This document shows, one piece after another, positions 17,034-26,184 of a DNA stretch of 64,000 nucleotides. The DNA is taken from the NCBI RefSeq assembly GCF_028993635.1, contig NZ_CP118631.1, positions 62,001 through 126,000 of the forward strand, read 5' to 3'. Made by a program: the position numbers and the translations under genes. Position 1 is the stretch's first letter; each line of letters starts with the position of its first letter. Origin of the DNA: Mucilaginibacter sp. SJ (GTDB taxonomy: Bacteria > Bacteroidota > Bacteroidia > Sphingobacteriales > Sphingobacteriaceae). Below the pieces are notes generated by a model. The model ran no database searches. It saw nothing but the letters and a program-made list of their open reading frames with translations, and was not told the DNA's origin.

Positions 17034-18410
17034 TTAGCACATCGCCTTGTTCAAGGCGCGGATCGCCTCATCGAAATCTTCGCGGGCTATCAAAAACTGG
17101 ATGTTCACCATTCTTAATGCAAAGCCGCAGCTTTTGATGTTGATCCCTTTTTGGGCCAATGCTGTTGCGGATTTTGCCAGTAAACCCGGCTGATCCATGT
17201 TGGAACCTATCAGGCAAACCATCGCCATTTTTTCCACAGCAACTTTTTCGTAATTATCTTCCAGTTCTCCAATCAGTTTTTTATTGTAGTCCTTCTCCCA
17301 TATCACGATAGAAATGCTGTTGGCGCTGGTGGCCTTAAAGCTATAGCTAACGCCAAACTTGTAAAACAGCTGCATGATATGAAAATCGGTACCTACGTTA
17401 CCAACCATTGAGGGGTCATAAATATCGATCATGATCACCTTATCGGTGCCGGTGATTACCTCGACACGCTTTTTATCACAAATATATTCGCGGGTTATTA
17501 ACGTACCGGGATGTTCCGGCTGAAAGGTATTCTTGATTCGCAGGTCGATATCATTTATTTCAAGCGGTTTTGACGCTTTAGGGTGGATAGCCTCCATGCC
17601 CACGTCGGCCAGCTGATCGGCAACATCATAGTTGGTGTTACCTACCGGGAAACAGTTTTCAACGCCAACCAACTGAGGGTCGGCAGTGCAAAGGTGGTAT
17701 TCTTTGTGAATAATGGCTTCCTGCGGCTGTACAGCAACGGCAATTTTACTGAAAGTAACTTCCGAATAGCCGCGGTCGAACTCGCGCATAATACCTTCGG
17801 TACCTTTGGCATAGCCGGTAACAATGGTAATGGTTTTTGAAAAATCAATATGGGCAAGGTCTTTCTTAATGCGTTGATCAATGGTTAATGCACGGTGGTC
17901 GTGAAAACCGCTCAGGTCGACCAAAGTAGCATTGATACCCATATTTTGCAGGATATTGGTAAAGTTAAATGCCGAATGGCTTTCACCTATAGATGCCAGG
18001 ATCTCTCTCGCGGCCTGTAAAATACCTTCTTTACCTACATACCCTGATGCCAGAATATTAGCCAGGTTCTCCAGATAGGTTTGAGCATCGTTGATCCTTG
18101 TTTCAATGTACTTATCGGCTTCGGCTATGTTCAAACCAAGGCTTTCATAGGTTTTATTGATCTGCTTTAGGCGCGTAATCAATTGTTTTAACGGCGTATG
18201 GAAGTCCTTATAATTGGCAAGCTTGTGATATACGCCCGGCGCGCCTGTCTTTTTGTTTTCGAGCAGGAGGTTGGTTACCCCTGAAAATGCCGATACTACA
18301 AATATGCGGTTGTAAAGTTGTTCCCCGCTGCGTTCAAACAGGATAATGTTTTTGATCACATCACCCAAAGCGGTCATGGATGTACCGCCAATTTTTTCTA
18401 CTGTTAACAT
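17034..18410 (-). CDS. Aspartate kinase
   Basis: The 458-residue monofunctional enzyme starts MLTVEKIGGTSM, the kinase signature (KxGGTSM, with Ile for the usual Phe). It contains FVVSAFSGVTNLLL, the VTGYAKGTEGIMREFDRGYS substrate loop, and two C-terminal ACT domains (EVITGTDKVIMIDI and MVCLIGSNMDQPGLLAKSA). It phosphorylates L-aspartate, the first step to lysine, methionine and threonine. ACT domains imply feedback control by an end-product amino acid, whose identity is not clear. It lies downstream of argB-proC on the same strand, across a 193-base gap with a likely terminator, so it is probably separately transcribed. Confidence 0.93.
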   Translation of the reverse strand: MLTVEKIGGTSMTALGDVIKNIILFERSGEQLYNRIFVVSAFSGVTNLLLENKKTGAPGVYHKLANYKDFHTPLKQLITRLKQINKTYESLGLNIAEADKYIETRINDAQTYLENLANILASGYVGKEGILQAAREILASIGESHSAFNFTNILQNMGINATLVDLSGFHDHRALTIDQRIKKDLAHIDFSKTITIVTGYAKGTEGIMREFDRGYSEVTFSKIAVAVQPQEAIIHKEYHLCTADPQLVGVENCFPVGNTNYDVADQLADVGMEAIHPKASKPLEINDIDLRIKNTFQPEHPGTLITREYICDKKRVEVITGTDKVIMIDIYDPSMVGNVGTDFHIMQLFYKFGVSYSFKATSANSISIVIWEKDYNKKLIGELEDNYEKVAVEKMAMVCLIGSNMDQPGLLAKSATALAQKGINIKSCGFALRMVNIQFLIAREDFDEAIRALNKAMC

Positions 18411-18565
18411 TTTATATTGAAAGATCAGCAGTCAAATACCATAACCATACCAATTGTTGTAGCTATTTATTAATTGGTTGAATGTAAATAGCTTGTATCT
18501 GAACTGCTTTTTTAAAAATAACTCATTTTGATATACGCTATCAAAACGATTGAAATATAATGATT

Positions 18566-18596
18566 AAAAGCTTTGAGCCTTCGGCCTTAGGCTTTT
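18566..18596 (-). terminator. Hairpin after proC
   Basis: AAAAGC and GCTTTT (18566-18571 and 18591-18596) close a stem that also pairs the inner GGCC-rich bases. It lies just after the proC stop and reads into TTTTAATC on the minus strand, so it is a plausible terminator of argB-proC. Confidence 0.5.
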
Positions 18597-18603
18597 CGCT
18601 TAA

Positions 18604-19422
18604 TTAACTATCCTTTTTATACAAATCACCTGCTTTTTCGGCCGAAAGGCGGATGCCCTTGATCATGGCCGAGCTGAAACCGTGGTGCTCCATTTCATTT
18701 AAGCCGGCAATGGTACAGCCGCTTGGTGAGGTTACCTTATCAATTTCCTGCTCGGGGTGCGATGCCAGTTGTAGTAACAAGTCGGCCGCTCCCTTGGCTG
18801 TTTGGGCTGCCATCTTTAAGGCGTCATGCGCATGAAAGCCAATCTCTGTTCCGCCTTGTGAAGCAGCGCGGATCGACCTTAAAAAGAAAGCGATACCACA
18901 GGCACAAAGAGCCGTGGCCGAGGTCATCAATTCTTCATTGATCTGGATAGTTACACCAACCGTATCAAACAATGATTTGGTCATGTTGATATTTTTATTG
19001 GTGCCGTTATCTGTAGCGATACAGGTCATGGAGTGGCCTATCGCAATCGCGGTGTTCGGCATTGCCCTGATCACCTGTACATTGAGGTCAAGGTGCTGGC
19101 GGATATCGGCACAGCTAACGCCGGAGATAACAGATATCAATAATTGCTTATCCGGCTTTAACGAAGGTTTGATCTCGTCTAACAGTTTATTAAGTTGTTG
19201 CGGCAGTACGGCCAGTACAATAATGTCAGCTTTGCGCACGGCACGGAGGTTATTGTCTGATACATGGTACCCCTGTTCTGAATATTGAGACAATGCGGCT
19301 ACATTGCGGCGTGTTAATGATATTTGCTGGGGTTTGCAAATACCCGATTTAACCAAACCTTTGGCTAATGACAGGCCTATGTTACCGGAGCCTAATATTG
19401 AAATATGCTGTTGTGCGTTCAT
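18604..19422 (-). CDS. proC: Pyrroline-5-carboxylate reductase
   Basis: The 272-residue protein has the Rossmann start ISILGSGNIGLSLAKGLVKSG (about 8-28), ADIIVLAVLPQQL, the VIRAMPNTAIAIGHSMT motif (MPNT, near residue 115) and the C-terminal ProC segment VTSPSGCTIAGLNEMEHHGF. It reduces pyrroline-5-carboxylate to proline with NAD(P)H. Its start overlaps the argB stop by four bases, so argB and proC are translationally coupled. This argB-proC pairing is commonly placed in the arginine cluster of Bacteroidota, where the rest of that cluster here lies 4 kb away. Confidence 0.93.
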   Translation of the reverse strand: MNAQQHISILGSGNIGLSLAKGLVKSGICKPQQISLTRRNVAALSQYSEQGYHVSDNNLRAVRKADIIVLAVLPQQLNKLLDEIKPSLKPDKQLLISVISGVSCADIRQHLDLNVQVIRAMPNTAIAIGHSMTCIATDNGTNKNINMTKSLFDTVGVTIQINEELMTSATALCACGIAFFLRSIRAASQGGTEIGFHAHDALKMAAQTAKGAADLLLQLASHPEQEIDKVTSPSGCTIAGLNEMEHHGFSSAMIKGIRLSAEKAGDLYKKDS

Positions 19423-20264
19423 GCGTTTTTAGTTAAACGTGTTCCAAATGGTTTGTTATCTTTCAATTGACCAAGATCATCTGACTTGCCAATAATTACT
19501 GCCTTTACACCACAGGCAATTGCGGTAAAAGCGTTATCAAGTTTAGGTAGCATACCACTGTGTATTATCCTTTCCACTTTTAGTTCCTCGTAGTGCTGCG
19601 GGTTAATTTCCCTGATCAGCGATTCTTCGTCATTAATATCTTTTAACACACCTTTTTTCTCAAAACAGTATATGAGGGTGGTTTCATATAATCCCGATAA
19701 CGATACAGCCAGTGCTGAAGCAATGGTATCGGCGTTGGTATTTAACAGCTGACCTTCACCATCGTGCGTTATAGCACAGAAAACGGGGGTAAAGCCTGCT
19801 TCCATCAACCGGCTGATATTTCCGGGGTTGATAGAGTCTTTAACAATATCGCCTACAAAACCATAGTCAATAGTTTTTACCGGCCGTTTAACCGCTTTAA
19901 TAAAGTTGCCATCGGCACCGGTCAGGCCTATGGCGTTGTTGCCAAAGCGCTGCAACTGGGCTACTATATTTTTGTTGATAAGGCCCCCATAAACCATGGT
20001 AACCACCCTCAGCGTTTCAATATCGGTGATGCGTCTTCCATCAACCATTTTTGATTCAATACCTAAATCCTCGGCCATTTGTGTGGCCACTTTTCCACCT
20101 CCGTGTACCAGGATCTTTAAGCCTTCAAGCGCTTCAAAGTCCTTTAAAAAATGATACAGGTTTTCAGAGTTATCAATAACGTTTCCACCTATTTTGATTA
20201 TATAAAGGCCCTTATTTGATGGTAATTTACCTGTTTTGATATGATCTGTATCAATTTTATTCAT
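19419..20264 (-). CDS. argB: Acetylglutamate kinase (N-acyl-glutamate kinase)
   Basis: The 281-residue amino-acid kinase has IIKIGGNVIDN (Lys-containing N-terminal motif, about residues 22-32), ILVHGGGKVATQMAE, NAIGLTGADGNF and the nucleotide-binding LLNTNADTIASALA. It phosphorylates the gamma-carboxyl of an N-acylated glutamate, the second step of arginine biosynthesis. Given the carbamoyltransferase in this window (23958-24905), the real substrate may be N-succinyl- rather than N-acetyl-glutamate. It starts the argB-proC unit and is divergent from the NADH dehydrogenase gene. Confidence 0.93.
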   Translation of the reverse strand: MNKIDTDHIKTGKLPSNKGLYIIKIGGNVIDNSENLYHFLKDFEALEGLKILVHGGGKVATQMAEDLGIESKMVDGRRITDIETLRVVTMVYGGLINKNIVAQLQRFGNNAIGLTGADGNFIKAVKRPVKTIDYGFVGDIVKDSINPGNISRLMEAGFTPVFCAITHDGEGQLLNTNADTIASALAVSLSGLYETTLIYCFEKKGVLKDINDEESLIREINPQHYEELKVERIIHSGMLPKLDNAFTAIACGVKAVIIGKSDDLGQLKDNKPFGTRLTKNA

Positions 20265-20468
20265 TCCAGCTGTTAATATAACTCTTTTAGTGCCAAATTT
20301 CCACTTTTTTAAACGGAAAACTGTTAAAATTACGAAAATATGGGATGTTTTTTCAAAAATTGATTTAAAAATGAATAATCGGACTTCCAGTTTAAGTTTA
20401 CAATTTGATTATGAAAGAATTAGTAATATTGGAAAACTTTAAGGCACTATCCTTGCTTATATCTATCT

Positions 20469-21767
20469 ATGGAGCAAAAAAAGAATACCAGGCCACGGGT
20501 GGCAATTATAGGGGGAGGATTTGGCGGGATCCATTTAGCTAAAAAACTAAAAGATGCGCCCGTTGATGTACTGATGATTGATAAGCATAATTATCACACG
20601 TTTCAGCCCTTGTTGTACCAGGTGGCAGGAGGCTCCATAGCTGCCGATTCAATTGGCTTTCCATTGCGACGGATCTTTACCAGGCAAAAGAATTTTCGCT
20701 TCGCGCTTGCTGAAGTGCAAAAGATCAATGCTGAAAGCAATACGCTTGATACTGATATCGGTACCATTTATTACGATTACCTTGCTATAGCTACCGGCTC
20801 CAATACCAACTTTTTCGGTAACAAAGAGATAGAGCATTTTGCTATGCCGATGAAGAATATCCCGGAGGCCTTAAATTTAAGAAGCCTGATCCTCCAAAAT
20901 CTGGAGATGTCGCTCGTATCTAAAGACCCGGAAGAAAAAGCGGCGCTAATGACCTTTGTGGTTGTAGGAGGGGGGCCAACCGGTGTGGAGCTATCTGGTG
21001 CACTTGCCGAAATGCGCGAGCTGATATTAATGAAGGATTATCATGGTTTGCGCAAACACAGCATGAGTGTTTACCTTGTTGAGGGTAAAGCGGAGCTGCT
21101 GGCCGCGTTTTCGCCGGGGGCGAGGGCCAAGGCCAAAAAGTTTTTGCAGGATATGGACGTAACCATTTATAACAGCGCACACGTGGAAAGCTATAATGGC
21201 TATGAACTCAAGATAGATAACGGCACATCGCTGTTAACCCGTAATGTACTTTGGGCGGCAGGAGTAAAGGGAGAATTTCCTGAAGGTATTTCTGCCGGTA
21301 ATATAGCCCGGGGTAACCGTATCCTGGTTGATGAATTTAATAAGGTGAAAGGTTACGAAAATATTTATGCCATAGGTGATGTTGCCGCCATGATCACCGA
21401 TGAGTATCCTAACGGGCATCCGGGAGTTGCACCCGTAGCTATCCAGCAGGGACAAAATCTGGGTGAGAACGTTTATCGGATGTTCGACCGTAAACCGTTG
21501 GTACCCTTTAAATACAGGGATAAAGGTTCGCTTGCAACCATAGGCCGAAATAAAGCGGTGGCCGACTTGGGGAAAATTCATTTCCAGGGATTTTTTGCCT
21601 GGCTGGTATGGGGATTTGTACACATCATGTCGCTGGCAGGCTTTACCAATAAGGGTATCATATTTTTTAGCTGGGCCATCAACTATTTCACCAAAAACAG
21701 CGACAACCGACTCATCGTACGCTATTTTGATACCGAAACCCGAATGACGGATCCCGAATCGAGATAA
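20469..21767 (+). CDS. ndh: Type II NADH dehydrogenase (NDH-2)
   Basis: The 432-residue flavoprotein has an N-terminal FAD motif VAIIGGGFGGIHLAKKL (about residues 11-27), a second NADH-binding motif VVVGGGPTGVELSGALAEM (about 165-183), and the late IYAIGDVAAM FAD motif. The hydrophobic or amphipathic end (GFFAWLVWGFVHIMSLAGF and following) fits the membrane anchor of NDH-2. It passes electrons from NADH to menaquinone without proton pumping. It is followed by an Na+/H+ antiporter on the same strand. Both genes interrupt the arginine cluster found on the other strand. Confidence 0.9.
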   Translation: MEQKKNTRPRVAIIGGGFGGIHLAKKLKDAPVDVLMIDKHNYHTFQPLLYQVAGGSIAADSIGFPLRRIFTRQKNFRFALAEVQKINAESNTLDTDIGTIYYDYLAIATGSNTNFFGNKEIEHFAMPMKNIPEALNLRSLILQNLEMSLVSKDPEEKAALMTFVVVGGGPTGVELSGALAEMRELILMKDYHGLRKHSMSVYLVEGKAELLAAFSPGARAKAKKFLQDMDVTIYNSAHVESYNGYELKIDNGTSLLTRNVLWAAGVKGEFPEGISAGNIARGNRILVDEFNKVKGYENIYAIGDVAAMITDEYPNGHPGVAPVAIQQGQNLGENVYRMFDRKPLVPFKYRDKGSLATIGRNKAVADLGKIHFQGFFAWLVWGFVHIMSLAGFTNKGIIFFSWAINYFTKNSDNRLIVRYFDTETRMTDPESR

Positions 21768-21876
21768 AAACAAACGATAGGCGATTTAATTTTTAAATTT
21801 AACAGTAATCACATTCGCTTATAATCAAATTGTTAGCTATAAGCTTTGTGCATTCAGCTTTAAGCTTTAAGTATTT

Positions 21877-23124
21877 ATGGATCTGTTTGTTGTAATTGCT
21901 TTGCTGGTTATTGTCAGCGCGATATTCTCGTACCTTAACGCCCGCTTTATTAAGCTGCCGGGCACTATTGGCATTGTACTGCTGGCAACTATTACTTCTA
22001 TCACCATACTTATTGTAGATAAGATTGATTCGTCGATAGCGGATTACCTGGGCACACTCGCCAAAAATATCAACTTTTCAAAAGCGGTATTGAATGTGCT
22101 GCTTGGTTTCCTGCTTTTTTCAAGCTCCTTTAATTTAGATGGCCGGAAGCTTAAGAGGGAAATGCGACCTGTATTTGTGCTGAGCACATTGGGTGTTATT
22201 ATTTCGACCGCGGTGTTTGGATGCCTGTTATTTTATGTAGCCCCGTTCTTTCATATCCATATGCCGCTGATCTATTGCCTGTTGTTTGGCGCTTTGATTT
22301 CACCTACCGATCCGGTGGCAGTTGCAGCCATTATCCGTAATTCAAAGTTACCTGCCAATCTTGAAACTATTATTTCGGGCGAATCCCTTTTTAATGATGG
22401 GATAGGGCTGATCTTGTTTGTGATCATCCTGGAGGTGGCGCGGGTGGGAGAAGAGAAAATTGAACTGGCTAAGGTTGTAGTGCTTATTGTTAAGGAAATT
22501 ATGGGCGGAATATTGGCCGGGGCGGTTTTAGGATATATAGCCCACAGACTAATGCATTCCGTTAAAGATTTCCAGACTATCGTGTTAATTTCGCTGGCGT
22601 TGGTGATGGGGCTATCAGTACTTGCTGTTTTACTTGATTTCTCACTTCCACTATCAGTTGTTATAGCTGGATTATTTGCTGGCGGTCAATCTATCAACCA
22701 GGATAACAAAGAAAAATCGCATGAGGCATTGGAGAAATTCTGGAAGCTGGTTGATGAAATCCTGAACACTATTTTATTTGTAATGATAGGCCTGCAATTG
22801 GTTAACCTGCCTTTTGTAAATAATTACTGGATTACCGGAAGTATTTCTATTGTAACTGTTTTAATTGCCCGCTGGTTGAGCATCATGCTACCACTTACTT
22901 TTTTAAGACGTACGCTAAAGATAAACTATAGTAATATCAACGTAATGACATGGGCAGGCTTGCGCGGTGGGATTTCCATTGCTTTGGCGTTGTCGTTGCC
23001 TAATACGCCTTACAGGCACTTGATCCTATCGGGAAGTTATTTTATTGTGATATTTTCGGTAATAGTACAGGGGCTAACGCTGAATGTAATGATCAACCGG
23101 GCGTCAAAAAAGATTGTAGAATAA
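21877..23124 (+). CDS. Na+/H+ antiporter, CPA1 (NhaP-like) family
   Basis: The 415-residue protein has about 12 membrane segments and the CPA1 signatures: LFGALISPTDPVAVAAIIR (about residues 136-154), the ion-binding ND motif in GESLFNDGIGLILFVI (about 167-182), and TWAGLRGGISIALALSLP near the C-terminus. It should exchange sodium (or potassium) for protons across the inner membrane. It lacks the long cytoplasmic tail seen in some NhaP proteins. It is downstream of ndh with 109 bases between, and a bidirectional palindromic element follows its stop. Confidence 0.9.
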   Translation: MDLFVVIALLVIVSAIFSYLNARFIKLPGTIGIVLLATITSITILIVDKIDSSIADYLGTLAKNINFSKAVLNVLLGFLLFSSSFNLDGRKLKREMRPVFVLSTLGVIISTAVFGCLLFYVAPFFHIHMPLIYCLLFGALISPTDPVAVAAIIRNSKLPANLETIISGESLFNDGIGLILFVIILEVARVGEEKIELAKVVVLIVKEIMGGILAGAVLGYIAHRLMHSVKDFQTIVLISLALVMGLSVLAVLLDFSLPLSVVIAGLFAGGQSINQDNKEKSHEALEKFWKLVDEILNTILFVMIGLQLVNLPFVNNYWITGSISIVTVLIARWLSIMLPLTFLRRTLKINYSNINVMTWAGLRGGISIALALSLPNTPYRHLILSGSYFIVIFSVIVQGLTLNVMINRASKKIVE

Positions 23125-23130
23125 AATATT

Positions 23131-23253
23131 CTGCCGCAGGTTTAGCGCAGAGTAACCTGTGGTAACTGATCTTTGAAGTTTTCAACTTCAGTGGTTAAGT
23201 TGGAAACTTAACCGATACATCCCACGGGTTACGCTGCGCTAAACCCGCGGTAG
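23131..23253. repeat. Palindromic element A, copy 1
   Basis: The left arm (23131-23162, CTGCCGCAGGTTTAGCGCAG...) and the right arm (23222-23253, ending ...CTAAACCCGCGGTAG) are inverted copies. Between them are two small hairpins, GAAGTT/AACTTC and GGTTAAGTT/AACTTAACC. It lies between convergent genes and matches the element at 43837-43968. Confidence 0.85.
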
Positions 23254-23264
23254 TTAATAGGATA

Positions 23265-23873
23265 TTATTTAAGACGCGACATGTATTTGCCAATCTCCGC
23301 TTCAGTAGTGTCCGTACTTTTGCCTAATGCATTGATGATGTTTTCCCGTTCCGTTTCGCTACGGTTTTGACTAAGTTTTTGTTTGCCTTGTAGGTCGTCA
23401 ACTATGATTTCGAAGGCTACTATACCTTTCATCATCCGTTGTTTGTATTCGTCAGGTAGATTATTCCACTGAGTTAGATATTCAGCCTCATAATTACTGA
23501 TCATTTGCACTAACAGATCAGCAGTTTGTTCGCCTTCAGGCAGGATTGTTGCTTTGCCGTAAGCGTGTACCGCGATATAATTCCAGGTAGGTACGTTGGT
23601 TTCCTTTTCGTAATGTTTGGGTGAGATATAAGCGTGAGGCTCAGTAAAGATCACCAATATTTCCTTTCCAATAATTTCAGCAGCCTGCGGGTTGGCCTTG
23701 GCGAAATGAGACGACAAAACAATTTTATCATCGCGTTTGCTTACCAGGAAGGGAAGATGCGTAGCAAACGGAACGTTATCAGTAGCTGTTACAATTGTTG
23801 CAAAGCTATAGCGCTGCATAAAGCTGATTGTTTCTTGCTCATTCGTTAACTGGAAATGTTTTGGCGTATACAT
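23265..23873 (-). CDS. PaiB-like FMN-binding protein
   Basis: The 202-residue protein begins MYTPKHFQLTNEQ, the characteristic PaiB start; a longer in-frame start at 23912 adds 13 residues that do not look like the family, so I chose the shorter one. Further motifs are LPFLVSKRDDKIVLSSHFAKANPQ, the VTFTEPHAYISPKHYE-like block (VIFTEPHAYISPKHY) and VPTWNYIAVHAYGKA. It has the flavin-reductase-like split barrel and is named after a Bacillus repressor of sporulation and degradative genes; DNA binding has not been shown generally. It lies 84 bases downstream of argF' on the same strand and could be the last gene of that unit. Confidence 0.88.
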   Translation of the reverse strand: MYTPKHFQLTNEQETISFMQRYSFATIVTATDNVPFATHLPFLVSKRDDKIVLSSHFAKANPQAAEIIGKEILVIFTEPHAYISPKHYEKETNVPTWNYIAVHAYGKATILPEGEQTADLLVQMISNYEAEYLTQWNNLPDEYKQRMMKGIVAFEIIVDDLQGKQKLSQNRSETERENIINALGKSTDTTEAEIGKYMSRLK

Positions 23874-23957
23874 CGAGAGGAAAGATTTAAGACGGGAAGA
23901 AGCAAGAACCAAGACAGATTTGTTTTGACTCTTGCTTTTTATATCAATAACAATTGC

Positions 23958-24905
23958 TTACAAACTTTCCAGCATCTGTTTCAGTACAGCTTGAGCGGCC
24001 CAAACACGGTTGCCGGCTTCGTGTACCACAATTGAGTTTGGCCCGTCTAATATTTCGTCAGAGAGCTCCAGGTTACGGCGTACCGGTAAGCAATGCATTA
24101 CTTTGGCATTGTTGGTTTGCTCCAGCTTTTTGTTAGTAAGCATCCACTCTTCGTGTTTGCCTAATATATTGCCATAAGGCTCATACGCCGACCAGTTTTT
24201 TACGTAGATGAAATCCGCGCCGGCTAAAGCCTCATCCTGATCATAAGAGATATTTGCACCCTGGGTAAAATCGGTACAAAGCTCATATCCTTTAGGTTGC
24301 ACGATAGTAAAGTCGACATCCGCCTTGCACATCCACTCCGAGAATGAGTTTGGAACAGCTTGCGGCAATGGTTTGATATGCGGCGCCCAGGTTAAAACCA
24401 CTTTAGGACGCGCTGTTGTTTTCAGCTCTTCAATAGTGATCAAGTCGGCCAAACTTTGCAGCGGGTGGCGGGTAGCTGATTCCAAACTAACAACTGGCAC
24501 TTTGCAAAATTCAACAAACTTATTGAAAATCATTTCGCTGTAATCTTCCTCACGGTTCCTTAAGCCAGGGAACGAACGAACGCCAATAATATCAGCGTAT
24601 TGGCCCATAACGCCTGCGGCTTCACGGATATGCTCAACAGTAGTGCCATCCATGATGACGCCGTCGCGCAGTTCAAGTGCCCAGCCTTCTTTATCGATAT
24701 TGAGCACCATTACATTCATGCCCAAATTGATAGCAGCTTTTTGTGTACTCATACGGGTACGTAAACTTGGATTTAAAAACACTAATGCAAGTGTTTTATT
24801 TTTACCAAGCTTTTGGTGGGCAAATGGATCCTGCTTAAGCGCCAATGCCTCTTTTACAAGCGCGTTAACATCAGCAACATCATTAACAGAAGAGAATAGT
24901 TTCAT
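23958..24905 (-). CDS. argF': N-acyl-L-ornithine carbamoyltransferase (argF')
   Basis: The 315-residue protein has the carbamoyl-phosphate motif SLRTRMSTQKAAINLG (about 47-62), VSLESATRHPLQSLADL, VVLTWAPHIKPLPQAVPNSF and the HCLPVRR motif near the C-terminus. It lacks the usual ornithine transcarbamylase SMG loop and instead matches the Xanthomonas acetylornithine / Bacteroides succinylornithine class. At residue 90, which aligns with Pro90 of the B. fragilis succinylornithine enzyme and Glu92 of the Xanthomonas acetylornithine enzyme, this protein has Val. Engineered Val at that site was reported to give succinylornithine activity, so this is probably a succinylornithine carbamoyltransferase. 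Last core enzyme of the arginine unit. Confidence 0.9.
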   Translation of the reverse strand: MKLFSSVNDVADVNALVKEALALKQDPFAHQKLGKNKTLALVFLNPSLRTRMSTQKAAINLGMNVMVLNIDKEGWALELRDGVIMDGTTVEHIREAAGVMGQYADIIGVRSFPGLRNREEDYSEMIFNKFVEFCKVPVVSLESATRHPLQSLADLITIEELKTTARPKVVLTWAPHIKPLPQAVPNSFSEWMCKADVDFTIVQPKGYELCTDFTQGANISYDQDEALAGADFIYVKNWSAYEPYGNILGKHEEWMLTNKKLEQTNNAKVMHCLPVRRNLELSDEILDGPNSIVVHEAGNRVWAAQAVLKQMLESL

Positions 24906-24949
24906 GAACTTACAATTTTTGGGTGAGTTGTTCTGCTATTTATTTTTTT

Positions 24950-24975
24950 AAGTCTCCCCCTTCAGGGGGAGACTT
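24950..24975. repeat. CCCCCTTCAGGGGG box between argD and argF'
   Basis: AAGTCTCCCCC and GGGGGAGACTT form a perfect 11-base stem around TTCA. It occupies most of the 79-base gap between argD and argF' and could be a hairpin in the operon mRNA. Confidence 0.85.
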
Positions 24976-24984
24976 AGAGAGGGC

Positions 24985-26112
24985 TTATTGATTCAATACA
25001 TTTACAAAAGCTTCCAGGAACCTATCGGCATGAGCCTTAGTCAAATTTAAAGCAGGTAATAGCCTGATCACGTTTGGTTTAGCTTCGCCGGTAAATATAT
25101 GGTGCTTGTTTAGCAACTCTTTACGCGCATGGGCCAATTCCTCAGGCAATTCGATCCCGATCATTAAACCACGACCACGAACTTCTTTAACCTGCTCCAG
25201 TTTGTTAAGCTCCTTTATTAAGTAACCGCCAACTTCAGCAGTATTTTGCAACAGGTTATCCTGTTCTATAGTTTCAAGTACAGCTAAACCTGCTGCGCAA
25301 GCCAGGTGGTTACCACCAAAAGTGGTACCCAACATGCCATAAGCCGGCTGTATTTTTGGCGAAATAATGATACCACCAACAGGGAAACCATTACCCATGC
25401 CTTTAGCCATGCTATAGATGTCGGCATCCACACCGGCAAAATCATGTGAGAAGAATTTTCCGGTACGGCCGTAACCGCATTGTACAGAATCGGCAATGAA
25501 AACGGCGTTATATTGGTCGCACAACGAACGGATCTTTTGCAGGAAGCCTTCAGGTGCAACCTGGATACCACCAACACCTTGAATACCTTCGATAATTACC
25601 GAAGAGATTTCGTTGTTTTTGAATGCTTCTTCCAGTGCTGTTTCATCAGCCCATGGCAAAAAGATCACATTGTCAGTCTCATTGATCGGGGCAACGATCT
25701 TAGGGTTGTCTGTAACAGCAACCGCCAACGATGTTCGGCCGTGAAATGATTTGCTGAATGCGATCACTTTCTTCTTCCCGTTATAAAAAGAAGCCAGTTT
25801 TAAAGCATTCTCATTGGCCTCAGCACCGGAGTTACACAGGAATAATTGGTAATCTTCTTTACCCGAAACCTTACCTAATTTTTGCGCTAACTCTTTTTGA
25901 ATAGGAATCTCGATAGAGTTAGAGTAAAAGCCAAGCTTGTGTAATTGATCTTCTAATCTTTTAACATAATGCGGATGGGTATGACCGATAGAAATAACGG
26001 CATGACCACCATACATATCAAGGTATTCAGTATCGTGGTTATCGTACACTAAACTTCCTTGTCCTCTTACTATGTTGATCGGATTAATAGGATATACGTC
26101 GAACAGATTCAT
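24985..26112 (-). CDS. argD: Acetylornithine-type aminotransferase
   Basis: The 375-residue class III PLP aminotransferase has the N-terminal DTEYLDMYGGHAVISIGHTHP region, LCNSGAEANENALKLA, the SFHGRTSLAVAVT segment, FIADSVQCGYGRTG and the PLP-lysine in YSMAKGMGNGFPVGGI (about residues 229-244). It converts N-acyl-glutamate-5-semialdehyde to N-acyl-ornithine with glutamate. The length is slightly short for the family (about 390-400). It sits between argC and argF' in the arginine unit, so argD is the natural name, though ornithine aminotransferase (rocD) is a related alternative. Confidence 0.92.
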   Translation of the reverse strand: MNLFDVYPINPINIVRGQGSLVYDNHDTEYLDMYGGHAVISIGHTHPHYVKRLEDQLHKLGFYSNSIEIPIQKELAQKLGKVSGKEDYQLFLCNSGAEANENALKLASFYNGKKKVIAFSKSFHGRTSLAVAVTDNPKIVAPINETDNVIFLPWADETALEEAFKNNEISSVIIEGIQGVGGIQVAPEGFLQKIRSLCDQYNAVFIADSVQCGYGRTGKFFSHDFAGVDADIYSMAKGMGNGFPVGGIIISPKIQPAYGMLGTTFGGNHLACAAGLAVLETIEQDNLLQNTAEVGGYLIKELNKLEQVKEVRGRGLMIGIELPEELAHARKELLNKHHIFTGEAKPNVIRLLPALNLTKAHADRFLEAFVNVLNQ

Positions 26113-26157
26113 ATTATTGAAGCCTCAAAGGCAATTAAAATTAATATTAAACAATTA

Positions 26158-26184
26158 CTCCCCCTTTAGGGGGCAGGGGGGCTA
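26158..26184. repeat. CCCCCTTTAGGGGG box at the argC stop
   Basis: CCCCCTTTAGGGGG followed by CAGGGGGGCTAAAACG. The last bases of the repeat provide the argC stop codon (26182-26184), so the repeat forms the 3' end of the gene. Confidence 0.8.
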
